Origin: Microbacterium endophyticum
Lineage (GTDB): Bacteria > Actinomycetota > Actinomycetes > Actinomycetales > Microbacteriaceae
DNA length: 64,000 nt
Assembly: GCF_011047135.1 (NCBI RefSeq)
Contig: NZ_CP049255.1
Coordinates: forward strand, 1,860,001 to 1,924,000
Direction of reading: 5' to 3'
Position 1 is the stretch's first letter. Each line of letters begins with the position of its first letter. Position numbers and translations under genes: made by a program. The notes beneath the pieces are model-generated. The model saw only the letters and a program-made list of their open reading frames with translations, did not search any database and was not told where the DNA came from. Of this stretch, positions 51,106 through 58,473 are shown in pieces.

Positions 51106-51137
51106 ACGGTCCGCTCCGGCGGGCCGTTTCGTTTTTT
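51106..51137 (+). terminator. Rho-independent terminator, probably the original one of tRNA-Arg
   Basis: ACGGTCCGC pairs with GCGGGCCGT (one G-T pair) around loop TCCG, followed by TTCGTTTTTT. It lies 19 bases after the right copy of the IS target duplication, so before the insertion it would have been about 25 bases after the tRNA-Arg gene. Confidence 0.85.
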
Positions 51138-51159
51138 ACCGGGCGCTTTCCGTGCGAGA

Positions 51160-51585
51160 TCATCCGCGTAGTTTTGCCGTCAAGTTCAAAAGGGCCTGCA
51201 GATCGTCGTCGCACAGTCGTGACATCCGTTCGGCAATCGAGCGCCCATGCTCGGCGGCGAGTTTGCGGAATCGAGACGCGCCTTCGTCGGTGGCATGCAC
51301 GAGCGCGCCGCGTCGGTCTTCGGGATCTTCACACTTTGTGATGAGTCCACGCGTCACCATTCGGTCGACAAGTCGAGAGACGCTCGGCTGACTAACGAGC
51401 ATGTTCGCTGTGATGTCGCGAAGGCGTGCAGTCATCTCGGGGCTGCGCGTCACGGTGAGAAGCACGTCGTACTCCGGCTGGCTCAGAGCTGAATCGGTGA
51501 AGTCAGCGCTCAGTTCATCGAAAACCTCGTGCTGCGCGCGGAACAGGCTTTCCCAGGCGGCAATCGCGAGGCGTCGGTCGGTCAT
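51160..51585 (-). CDS. MarR-family transcriptional regulator
   Basis: A 141-residue winged-helix regulator from ATG 51585: LAIAAWESLFRAQHEVFDEL dimerisation helix, LSQPEYDVLLTVTRS, recognition region LRDITANMLVSQPSVSRLVD and wing with DPEDRRGALVHATDEG. A longer frame (to 51648) adds a low-complexity N terminus and is less likely. It is divergent from the ATP-grasp/alpha-E gene across about 135 bases, so it may control that operon, though no clear palindrome was found in the spacer. Confidence 0.9.
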   Translation of the reverse strand: MTDRRLAIAAWESLFRAQHEVFDELSADFTDSALSQPEYDVLLTVTRSPEMTARLRDITANMLVSQPSVSRLVDRMVTRGLITKCEDPEDRRGALVHATDEGASRFRKLAAEHGRSIAERMSRLCDDDLQALLNLTAKLRG

Positions 51586-51720
51586 GCCGACAAGAGTATC
51601 TGCGCTCGGGGTAGTTGGGGCGAACAACGTGCCCGCGAAAGGTGCCAAAGGGCCGCTTGTGCGCCTGATCCCGTGCCAGAGTGGTTCCGTGCCATTGTTC
51701 TTGAGCGGATGCCCGCGCGC

Positions 51721-54246
51721 ATGAGTCTTATTCGTGACTATGCCGCGTCCTTAGCGTCGCAGCCGCTGTCGATATCAGGGAACGAATCCGGCGAGCTGCG
51801 GTTCGATGAGGTTGTCGCACCCGACGGCACTCTGCGTCCGTCTTGGAAGGCAATGGCGGAGGTCGCTTTCGACCTCACTGCGGAGGAACTTCACCGCATC
51901 GAAGATGAGATCTCTTCACTTCTCGCCGACGACGGTGTGACGTACGAGCATCCTGACGCCGGATCGTTGCCGTGGAATCTCGACCCGATGCCGCTCGTGT
52001 TGGATGCCGCAACCTGGTCTCGGCTTGAAGTGGGACTCGCTCAGCGAGCTGAGCTTTTGAGCGCGTTGCTGAGTGATATTTACGGCGAGCAGCGCATGCT
52101 GTCGGAGGGTGTCATCCCATCGCCGGTGGTCTTCGGACACTCCGGGTTCTTGCGGCCTCTCGTTCGGCCGGAGTCCCCGGATCCGCACCCCCTGATCATC
52201 TCCGGTGCCGATCTTGGCCGTGACGCCGAGGGGGAATGGCGTGTGCTCGCTGATCGCGTGCAGGCGCCCTCGGGTCTTGGGTTTGCGATGGAAAATCGTC
52301 GGGTGATCTCGCGGGTACTGCCAGATCTTTACCGTGAAGCGGGACTGCACCGCATGGAGCCCTATTTTTCGGCGCTTCGGTCGACGCTCCTTCAGGCCGC
52401 ACCCGCCGACGTCGCCGATCCGCGCGTTGTAGTTCTTTCGCCCGGTACTCACTCCGAGACGGCGTACGACCAGGCATTCCTCGCCAATGTGATGGGGTTT
52501 CCGCTCGTGCAGGGGAGCGACCTGATCGTGCGTGACGGTTGGGTGTGGATGAAGCCCGCGGGGTATCCGCGCCGCGCGCCCGAAGAACGCGTCGACGTTA
52601 TCTTGCGCCGCGTGGATGCCGAGTGGTGCGATCCGCTGCAGTTGCGTTCTGGCTCCCAGCTCGGCGTCGCAGGGCTGGTCGAGGTCGTGGCGCGCGGGCG
52701 CGTGCAACTCGTCAACGGTCTCGGCGCAGGAGTGCTCGAAAACCCGGCATTGATGCCGTTCCTGCCAGCGGTCAGCGAGCGCTTGCTCGGAGAGCAACTG
52801 CGGCTGCCGTCGGTCGATGCGTGGTGGTGCGGCGAGCCCGAGGGCCTCGAACGCACGCTGGCAGACGCTGGATCGCCGAGCCTCAGCATCCGTGAGTTGG
52901 ATGGCAGGACCGCAACATTGGCAGGTGCGTCAGCAGACGAACTGCGCGCGATGATTCTTGCGGCGCCCCACCGTTTTGTCGCGCGGGGGCGGCTGCCGCT
53001 GTCGCAGATTCCGGCGTGGAGTTCTGCTGAAAAAGCGGGCGGGCTAGCTGTACCGCGCCAGGTGATGCTGCGGTCATTCACGATTCGTGACGGATCGGTT
53101 TATCGACCGTTGATCGGGGGACTCGCGACGCTCGCAGCAGACGCCGGCGAAGTCCCGGTGACAAAAGACGTATGGGTCCTGAAGGGTGCGCCCGAAGATC
53201 CCGACCAGGGCCTCGAAATCGCGCCGCCGCGCGAGCTCGCTATTGCGACGCCGATGCTCGCCCCCCGCGCGTTGGAAGACATGTTCTGGGCCGGACGCTA
53301 CGCCGAGCGTGCCGAAGACATGCTCCGCCTCGTGATCACGACGCGGGCATATGCCGAAGAGCTCGACTACTCAACAAGCGCCGCGGGGGGACGGGCAGTC
53401 CATGCGCTGCACGCGGCGATAGAGGCGCTCGCCGGTCGCGACTCGCAATACTCCGCCGAAGAACTTCGCGCTCTCCTGCTGGACAGAAAGCGCCCGGGTT
53501 CCGCGGCACACTCGTTCGAGGGACTTCGTGACGCACTCGAGGGTGTTCGTGATCAGCTCTCGGGCGACACATGGCGGGTTTTTGGCGCCGTGGATCGAGC
53601 CGCTCGAACGCTTCGAGGGTCGCGGCACGCCCAACAGATTCCCGATGTCGCGGGGCGGATGCTTACCGGCATCCTGTCGTTGCAGGGGGTGACTGCCAAT
53701 ATGGTGCGCGATCCAGGCTGGCGGATGATCGAAATCGGCCGCTTTGTCGAGCGCGCACTGCAGGTCGTGTCGCTTCTCGCGGCGACGGCTGTAGCGACCG
53801 GAGACGCCGACACTGAGCGCGCGGTGTTTGAGGGAACGCTGCGCGCCGCGGAAAGCTCGGTGACCCACCGTCGGCGAAATCGCGGTGTCGTGCGAGTGGC
53901 TGGGGCTGTAGAGCTGTTGATCACGGATGCTGAAAACCCGCGTTCGATCGCATTCGCTTTGGCTGCCGTACGCGAGCATGTTGCTGCGTTGCCGGCATCG
54001 ACCGGATCAAGCAGGCCCGAGCGGCTGCTCGAAGACCTCGAGAACGAGGTAGCGGAGGCAGATGTCGCGTTGCTGTCGCAGCAGATCGACGGCGAGCGGG
54101 CGGCGCTCTCGGACTTTCTCGAGAGCGCAGGCGTCCAGTTACGCCAGCTGTCAGATGCGATCGCGCAGCTTCATTTCGAGAGCGACCCGTTGCCGCAGCC
54201 GATTTCGTCGTTGTCGCTTATTGAAGAGCGGATGGTGCGGCTGTGA
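51721..54246 (+). CDS. Circularly permuted ATP-grasp and alpha-E domain fusion protein
   Basis: An 841-residue cytoplasmic fusion. Residues about 1-505 form the circularly permuted ATP-grasp type 2 domain (RPSWKAMAEVAFDL, PWNLDPMPLVL, SALLSDIYGEQRML, VIPSPVVFGHSGFLRP, GSDLIVRDGWVWMK, FLPAVSERLLGEQL). Residues about 515-835 form the helical alpha-E domain (APRALEDMFWAGRYAERAED, RLVITTRAYAEEL, MIEIGRFVERALQVVSLL). The two are often encoded by separate genes. Together with the next gene this matches the ATP-grasp/alpha-E/transglutaminase gene group predicted to make and cleave or modify peptide-like amide bonds; its product is unknown. ATG 51721 is the conserved start; an upstream in-frame extension is open. 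It overlaps the next gene by GTGA. Confidence 0.9.
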   Translation: MSLIRDYAASLASQPLSISGNESGELRFDEVVAPDGTLRPSWKAMAEVAFDLTAEELHRIEDEISSLLADDGVTYEHPDAGSLPWNLDPMPLVLDAATWSRLEVGLAQRAELLSALLSDIYGEQRMLSEGVIPSPVVFGHSGFLRPLVRPESPDPHPLIISGADLGRDAEGEWRVLADRVQAPSGLGFAMENRRVISRVLPDLYREAGLHRMEPYFSALRSTLLQAAPADVADPRVVVLSPGTHSETAYDQAFLANVMGFPLVQGSDLIVRDGWVWMKPAGYPRRAPEERVDVILRRVDAEWCDPLQLRSGSQLGVAGLVEVVARGRVQLVNGLGAGVLENPALMPFLPAVSERLLGEQLRLPSVDAWWCGEPEGLERTLADAGSPSLSIRELDGRTATLAGASADELRAMILAAPHRFVARGRLPLSQIPAWSSAEKAGGLAVPRQVMLRSFTIRDGSVYRPLIGGLATLAADAGEVPVTKDVWVLKGAPEDPDQGLEIAPPRELAIATPMLAPRALEDMFWAGRYAERAEDMLRLVITTRAYAEELDYSTSAAGGRAVHALHAAIEALAGRDSQYSAEELRALLLDRKRPGSAAHSFEGLRDALEGVRDQLSGDTWRVFGAVDRAARTLRGSRHAQQIPDVAGRMLTGILSLQGVTANMVRDPGWRMIEIGRFVERALQVVSLLAATAVATGDADTERAVFEGTLRAAESSVTHRRRNRGVVRVAGAVELLITDAENPRSIAFALAAVREHVAALPASTGSSRPERLLEDLENEVAEADVALLSQQIDGERAALSDFLESAGVQLRQLSDAIAQLHFESDPLPQPISSLSLIEERMVRL

Positions 54247-55136
54247 AGTATCGCGTTTCGCACCAGACGATCTATTCGTACGACGACGACGTACGAAACA
54301 GTCTCGGCTTCGCCCATGTGACGCCGCGTGTGCTGGCATGGCAACACGTGGCGGCACACGAGGTGAACATCGAACCTACTGCGAGCCAGCAGCGTCAGCA
54401 CATCGACACGTACGGCAACACCGCGACCTATTTTCACGTGACCGCGCCGCATCGCACGCTGACGATTGCAGCGTCGACATCGGTGAGCGTCGAACCTCCT
54501 CAGTACGGTGCAGAGTCGCTCGCGGCACCTTGGGAGGACTCACGCCCGCTGGTTTCACCGTTGGCGCCCGGCGCGTGGCAGGCAGCAGACTTTGCGCTGG
54601 CGTCTCCCAAGGTGCAGCAATCAGCTGAAGCGCGCGACTACGCGACGCAGTCGCTGGTGCCGGGGCGGCCGATAGGTGAGGCGGTGACCGACCTTATGCA
54701 TCGGATCTACACGGACTTCGACTACGACAGCACCGCGACTACTGTCACGAGCACCGTGCCCGACGTCCTGGAGAAGCGGGCCGGAGTCTGCCAAGATTTT
54801 GCACACCTCGCTATCGCCTGCTTGCGCGCTCACGGAGTCGCGGCACGATACGTGAGTGGGTACTTGGCAACGCAGCCACCCCCGGGCAAAGAGCGCATCG
54901 TGGGGGCGGATGCCTCTCACGCCTGGTTGTCGGTGTGGTTGCCCGGCAGCGATCAGTGGTTGGCTATCGACCCGACGAATGATCAGTGGATTGCTGATCG
55001 GCACGTGACGGTGGCGTGGGGACGTGACTACGCTGACGTGACCCCGGTGAAAGGCGTGATTTTCACGCAGGCAAAGAAGTCGACTCTTCGAGTTTCTGTG
55101 GATGTCTCACCGCGCGAAGCGCACATGGCGAGCTAA
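54243..55136 (+). CDS. Transglutaminase-like protein paired with ATP-grasp/alpha-E
   Basis: A 297-residue protein: the bacterial transglutaminase N-terminal beta domain (YRVSHQTIYSYDDDVRNSLG, about 1-85) precedes the papain-like core with catalytic Cys in RAGVCQDFAHLAIACLRAHG, His in ADASHAWLSVWLPG and Asp in AIDPTND. No signal peptide is present. It is coupled by a four-base overlap to the ATP-grasp/alpha-E gene, so it probably acts on the same, unknown peptide product as hydrolase, ligase or cross-linker. A strong terminator follows 32 bases downstream. Confidence 0.93.
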   Translation: MKYRVSHQTIYSYDDDVRNSLGFAHVTPRVLAWQHVAAHEVNIEPTASQQRQHIDTYGNTATYFHVTAPHRTLTIAASTSVSVEPPQYGAESLAAPWEDSRPLVSPLAPGAWQAADFALASPKVQQSAEARDYATQSLVPGRPIGEAVTDLMHRIYTDFDYDSTATTVTSTVPDVLEKRAGVCQDFAHLAIACLRAHGVAARYVSGYLATQPPPGKERIVGADASHAWLSVWLPGSDQWLAIDPTNDQWIADRHVTVAWGRDYADVTPVKGVIFTQAKKSTLRVSVDVSPREAHMAS

Positions 55137-55168
55137 CTCGCAGCAAGCTGCGCATCATCGCGCATAGG

Positions 55169-55206
55169 AAAGGGCCGGTCAGAATTGATTCTGATCGGCC
55201 CTTTTT
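55169..55206 (+). terminator. Rho-independent terminator of the ATP-grasp/transglutaminase operon
   Basis: AAAGGGCCGGTCAGAA (55169-55184) pairs along its full length with 55189-55204 (one G-T pair) around the loop TTGA, and runs into TTTTT. Confidence 0.92.
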
Positions 55207-55212
55207 CCCTTA

Positions 55213-55296
55213 TGCACCAAGAGTGTCCTGCAATCACATGTTGGTCGCCGCCACAGCAAACAACGACCTGACATCACTGTATAACGAAAAGATAAC
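55213..55296. repeat. 84-bp direct repeat, copy A (left of the DUF222 gene)
   Basis: Begins TGCACCAAGAGTGTCCTGCA and ends AAAAGATAAC. It matches copy B at 56848-56931 with only about four differences. Both copies are preceded by a hairpin with the same AAGGGCCGG stem. Confidence 0.88.
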
Positions 55297-55327
55297 GCGG
55301 CGTGCGCAAATTGTGCCGTGTGGAGAA

Positions 55328-55341
55328 GTTTCTTAAGAAAC
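55328..55341. repeat. Perfect 14-bp palindrome
   Basis: GTTTCTTAAGAAAC is identical to its reverse complement. It lies 29 bases downstream of the DUF222 stop codon, between that gene and repeat copy A. Confidence 0.7.
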
Positions 55342-55369
55342 CCAAAGATTCACCCCGCTAAACCGTTCC

Positions 55370-56710
55370 CTAAAACGGTGGCGGATCAGGGGCTGGATCT
55401 GGGTCGGGGATGAATCGGAGCATCGGTGCGGGCGTGTCGATATAGGCCCGCCCGGTCGGGCTGACCCATTTGAGCTTGCCCGAATCAAGCTGGGTCACGC
55501 TCCACGTCGTCTGGTGTTTCAACACGTGGTGTCTTCGGCAGAGGTGTGCCAAGTTCGTGTGCACTGTCGCACCGCCCCGGGCGGCATCGATCGTGTGGTC
55601 GATATCTGACCGCCACGGTGCCATCCGGCATCCCGGAAACCTGCAGTGCTCATCCCGCACCCGCAGAAACCGTCGCATTTCCGCAGTCGGCCGGTATGTC
55701 TCCACCGCAACGACCCCACCCGATACGGGATCCGTCAACACCCGATCCCAGGTGCCTGTCCTGCCGGCAATGTCGCGCAGGGTGTCGGGATTGGCTGGCC
55801 CGTACCCAGCCAAGTCGCCCGCAGCATCCCAAGCCCCGGCAAGTGTCATCGCGGGAACCGTGACTTGCACGTGCGCCCGGATCCCCTCGAGTGCGTCTTG
55901 ACCGTGCACGCACGCGTCGCCGGTGAGCAGCAGGTCGAAGAACGCATCCGTGCGCGCTTCATCCATCGTCCGGATCGGTGCGGCGTTGTTTTCGGCACTG
56001 CTTTCGGCGCTGTTCTCGTCGCTGGCTGTCCTTTCGGCATCGAGTGTGGTCCGTGCGAACTGGCACAACCGGTCGAATACGCCGTGGACGAGCACCGCGG
56101 AACCGATCGCTGAGAGCTCAGCCATCCCGTCGTCAAGGTCTGTCACCCAGACCCGTCGACCATCGAGCGCCTGTCGGTGGCGCTCGGTCAATGATTGCGG
56201 GTTGAGCTTTTCGGCGATCGCTTTCGCTATTCCTCTCAGCCGCCCCGAGGTTTCCACGCGGGCCCGCTCCAGAACGAGGTCTTCGTATTGTTTGCGCACC
56301 GCGGCATCGGTGATCCTCGCACCCTCGCTCGTGATCACGTTCGCATGCGAGCGGCTGATCTCACCGCTCTGCAGCGCCCGGTGTGCGGAGGGAAAATCTT
56401 CGACGAGGGTCAACGCTGAGCTGAACTGGGCCTGCACGGTCCGGTCGCTCACGCGCAACGCGGCCGCGACCTCAGCCGTGACTTCCCGCATGGGCAACTC
56501 AGCGGTTCCGGACTGGGAGCTGCCGCGGGCAAGATCAACGGTCGCCGCCATCAGCGTCGCTTCGAGCGCCTGATAGGCCGCAACCGCGCGTCGCGCATGC
56601 GTAAGGCCATCGATCATCACATCCAGGGCCTGCAGATCGACACCCGTCGCCGACACCCTGGCGGGGTCGTGGCCGCCCGGAATGTGATCGGTGAGAGATT
56701 CGATGTTCAT
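55370..56710 (-). CDS. DUF222 / HNH endonuclease domain protein (13E12 repeat family)
   Basis: A 446-residue protein. DUF222 occupies about residues 20-330 (helical, with LARGSSQSGTAELPMREVTA and SGEISRSHANVIT). The C-terminal HNH nuclease has CRFPGCRMAPWRSDIDHTID followed by HTNLAHLCRRHHVLKH, with the zinc Cys pair and catalytic His. The family is highly repeated in actinobacteria and linked to mobile DNA, though its role is unclear. A C-terminal Pro/Asp-rich tail ends PDPAPDPPPF. The start codon lies inside a small hairpin (CATGC/GCATG, 56708-56722). The gene is bracketed by near-identical 84-bp direct repeats. Confidence 0.93.
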   Translation of the reverse strand: MNIESLTDHIPGGHDPARVSATGVDLQALDVMIDGLTHARRAVAAYQALEATLMAATVDLARGSSQSGTAELPMREVTAEVAAALRVSDRTVQAQFSSALTLVEDFPSAHRALQSGEISRSHANVITSEGARITDAAVRKQYEDLVLERARVETSGRLRGIAKAIAEKLNPQSLTERHRQALDGRRVWVTDLDDGMAELSAIGSAVLVHGVFDRLCQFARTTLDAERTASDENSAESSAENNAAPIRTMDEARTDAFFDLLLTGDACVHGQDALEGIRAHVQVTVPAMTLAGAWDAAGDLAGYGPANPDTLRDIAGRTGTWDRVLTDPVSGGVVAVETYRPTAEMRRFLRVRDEHCRFPGCRMAPWRSDIDHTIDAARGGATVHTNLAHLCRRHHVLKHQTTWSVTQLDSGKLKWVSPTGRAYIDTPAPMLRFIPDPDPAPDPPPF

Positions 56711-56723
56711 GCCGAAAGCATGA

Positions 56724-56792
56724 CACCAACCTCCGACATTACTTCGAGATCAGCCACCAACCTCCGACATTACTTCGAGATCAGCCACCAAC
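56724..56792. repeat. Two tandem 31-bp repeats plus a partial third
   Basis: Two identical 31-base units (56724-56754 and 56755-56785) begin CACCAACCTCCGACATTACT; a third copy stops after CACCAAC (56786-56792). They lie just upstream of the DUF222 start, in the promoter region of that gene. Confidence 0.9.
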
Positions 56793-56847
56793 ACGGGGGC
56801 ATGCAGAAGGGCCGGTCGGAGAGGCTTCCGGCCGGCCCTTGTCCCTT

Positions 56848-56931
56848 TGCACCAAGAGTGTCCTGCAATCACATGTGGTCGCCGCCACAGCAAAACAACG
56901 ACCTGGCATCACTGTATAACGAAGAGATAAC
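56848..56931. repeat. 84-bp direct repeat, copy B (right of the DUF222 gene)
   Basis: About 95% identical to 55213-55296, in the same orientation. It is also preceded by a hairpin (AAGGGCCGG at 56807-56815 pairing with 56831-56839), although no gene on the plus strand ends here, which suggests the terminator was copied along with the repeat. Confidence 0.88.
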
Positions 56932-56997
56932 AGAAGGGAAGACCTTGTCGTTATCTTTTTGTGATGATTTGGCTGAGGGCCCGGCGCCACACAACCT

Positions 56998-57072
56998 GTC
57001 AGTAGCGCCACGCATCTTGTCGGTAGCGCCATAGACGTGTCAGCTGCGCCAGACATTTTGTCAGTAGGGCGG
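56998..57072. repeat. Four 13-bp repeats spaced 21, 20 and 21 bases
   Basis: GTCAGTAGCGCCA at 56998, GTCGGTAGCGCCA at 57019, GTCAGCTGCGCCA at 57039 and GTCAGTAGGGCGG at 57060. The spacing is two turns of the DNA helix, so all copies face the same side, as in arrays of protein-binding sites such as IS21-type element ends. Confidence 0.8.
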
Positions 57073-57336
57073 CGTGTAGGGAACGACGCGACTTGTCCAC
57101 CGCGCGCACGTCAGAGCGAGCTATGGACACGAGAAATGTCCACGTGCTGCAGCGTCATCGCTGCGTGAAAGATGTCCACTTCCCCTTGGGACGAGCACCC
57201 GCAAGCGGATCGTTCATCGACGCAATCGTTGCGGTTCGCTTCGACAGTGAATTACCTGTTGCCAAGCGCGGGGCATCGGGGCCAGCCGGAGCAGTCATCC
57301 GCCCTATGCTTCGATCACCGACGCTTGGGGGAAACG
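57073..57336. other. 264-bp spacer before the HIRAN gene
   Basis: No convincing gene. TGTCCAC occurs three times (57094, 57137, 57173), and TGGACA at 57124-57129 can pair with TGTCCA at 57137-57142. A reading frame in phase with the HIRAN gene stays open but its translation looks non-coding. Confidence 0.5.
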
Positions 57337-58209
57337 ATGGGCTTCTGGTCGACACTATTCGGCACGAGCAGGGAAGCGCCCGATACTCCACCAGCGCCGA
57401 CACAGACACGCAAGATCGATCCGCGATGGGGCGAGATCGAGGTACAAGGAGAGAGCTTCCGTCGCGACGCCGTGCGTCGCCTGTTCGATGAGCTCGGCCT
57501 ACCCGAGGGCGGGGTGACTCAACAAACCGCGCAGCTCGCACCTGAGCCCTCGAATCAATACGATTCGAACGCCATCAAGGTGATTATCGGTAGGTGGCAC
57601 ATCGGCTATGTGCCGCGCGAGATCAGCGATGAGATCGCTACCGTGTTGAGTGGGGGCCAGGGCGTCGCGCCGGTGCGGGTGTGGGCAGACCCCGGCGACG
57701 GGACCTGGCGTGCACGAGCCACCCTGTTCCCTTCTGTGATGGAACCCGATCGCGACTTCGCAGAGGAGCAGCGCGGCGTTGATAAGGTACCGGACGAACC
57801 GGACATCATCCCGCCTCACACGCTCGCCATAACGCAGCCGACGGACCTTCGGTCGCTGGACTCAACGCGCATGCGGATTAAGGGCATCGGAAACTACGTC
57901 GGCTGGAACGAGAGACGCGCGGTCGGCGGCAAGGAGTACGTTCTCGTACGCGAACCGGACAATCCGCATGATTCGTGCGCAGTGCTGGTTCTGAGCAATG
58001 CGCGAAAGGTGGGCTACGTGTCTGCCGCCAGAGCAAAGATCCTTGCGCCGCTGTTCGACGCGCTTGGGTCCACCGGGTACGTCGTTGGTGGAACTGGCCC
58101 TACATCCGAGAGCGCTCAACTCTGGGTCGACATCCCGAAGGCCGACGTGCTGCGAGCAATCGTGAAGTCCCGGCCGCCCTCACCGAGTACAACGCCAGCC
58201 CCGCAATAG
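57337..58209 (+). CDS. Protein with two HIRAN-like domains
   Basis: A 290-residue protein from ATG 57337, with GGGGGA five bases upstream. The first HIRAN-like domain (about residues 28-125) has VQGESFRRDAVRRLF and LAPEPSNQYDSNAIKV, then GYVPREIS. The second (about 165-275) has RIKGIGNYVGWNE, VREPDNPHDSCAVLVL and VGYVSAARA. HIRAN domains bind 3' DNA ends or damaged DNA in eukaryotic SWI/SNF proteins such as HLTF and occur alone or with nucleases and helicases in bacteria. No enzymatic domain is fused here. The neighbours are a DUF222/HNH gene and unknown genes in a repeat-rich stretch. Confidence 0.82.
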   Translation: MGFWSTLFGTSREAPDTPPAPTQTRKIDPRWGEIEVQGESFRRDAVRRLFDELGLPEGGVTQQTAQLAPEPSNQYDSNAIKVIIGRWHIGYVPREISDEIATVLSGGQGVAPVRVWADPGDGTWRARATLFPSVMEPDRDFAEEQRGVDKVPDEPDIIPPHTLAITQPTDLRSLDSTRMRIKGIGNYVGWNERRAVGGKEYVLVREPDNPHDSCAVLVLSNARKVGYVSAARAKILAPLFDALGSTGYVVGGTGPTSESAQLWVDIPKADVLRAIVKSRPPSPSTTPAPQ

Positions 58210-58473
58210 CAGGTCCCTCACTGGCGTAAGCGTAGTCGCGCTGCTTGAACCCGATGGTAGGTCGGCTCGCCTCAGGAAGCGCGGTACATCGACTGCGAAA
58301 TGACGCAACGACAAGCTCGGCGCGTTGCTCTACTGTCGCGTCGCCGAACCTTGCTCACGGCTGGATCAGTGCCTTCATGTACTCAGTGCGCAAGCGTCGC
58401 TGTCGGCGCGACCAACCCGGATCCCGCTGCGGGCATCATTAACTGGAGGGGCGCACCCCCGTAGGTTGGTGTG

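Noticed and set aside
51529..51720. N-terminal extension of the ATP-grasp/alpha-E protein
   Set aside because: It overlaps the divergent MarR gene and has a Arg/Cys-rich, unconserved-looking translation; the family starts near ATG 51721.
56724..57072. CRISPR array
   Set aside because: The 31-bp units are directly adjacent with no spacers, and the 13-bp units have spacers of only 7-8 bases; no cas genes are present.
57172..57336. N-terminal extension of the HIRAN protein
   Set aside because: The extra 55 residues are Ser/His-rich and no ribosome site is present, whereas ATG 57337 has GGGGGA at correct spacing.
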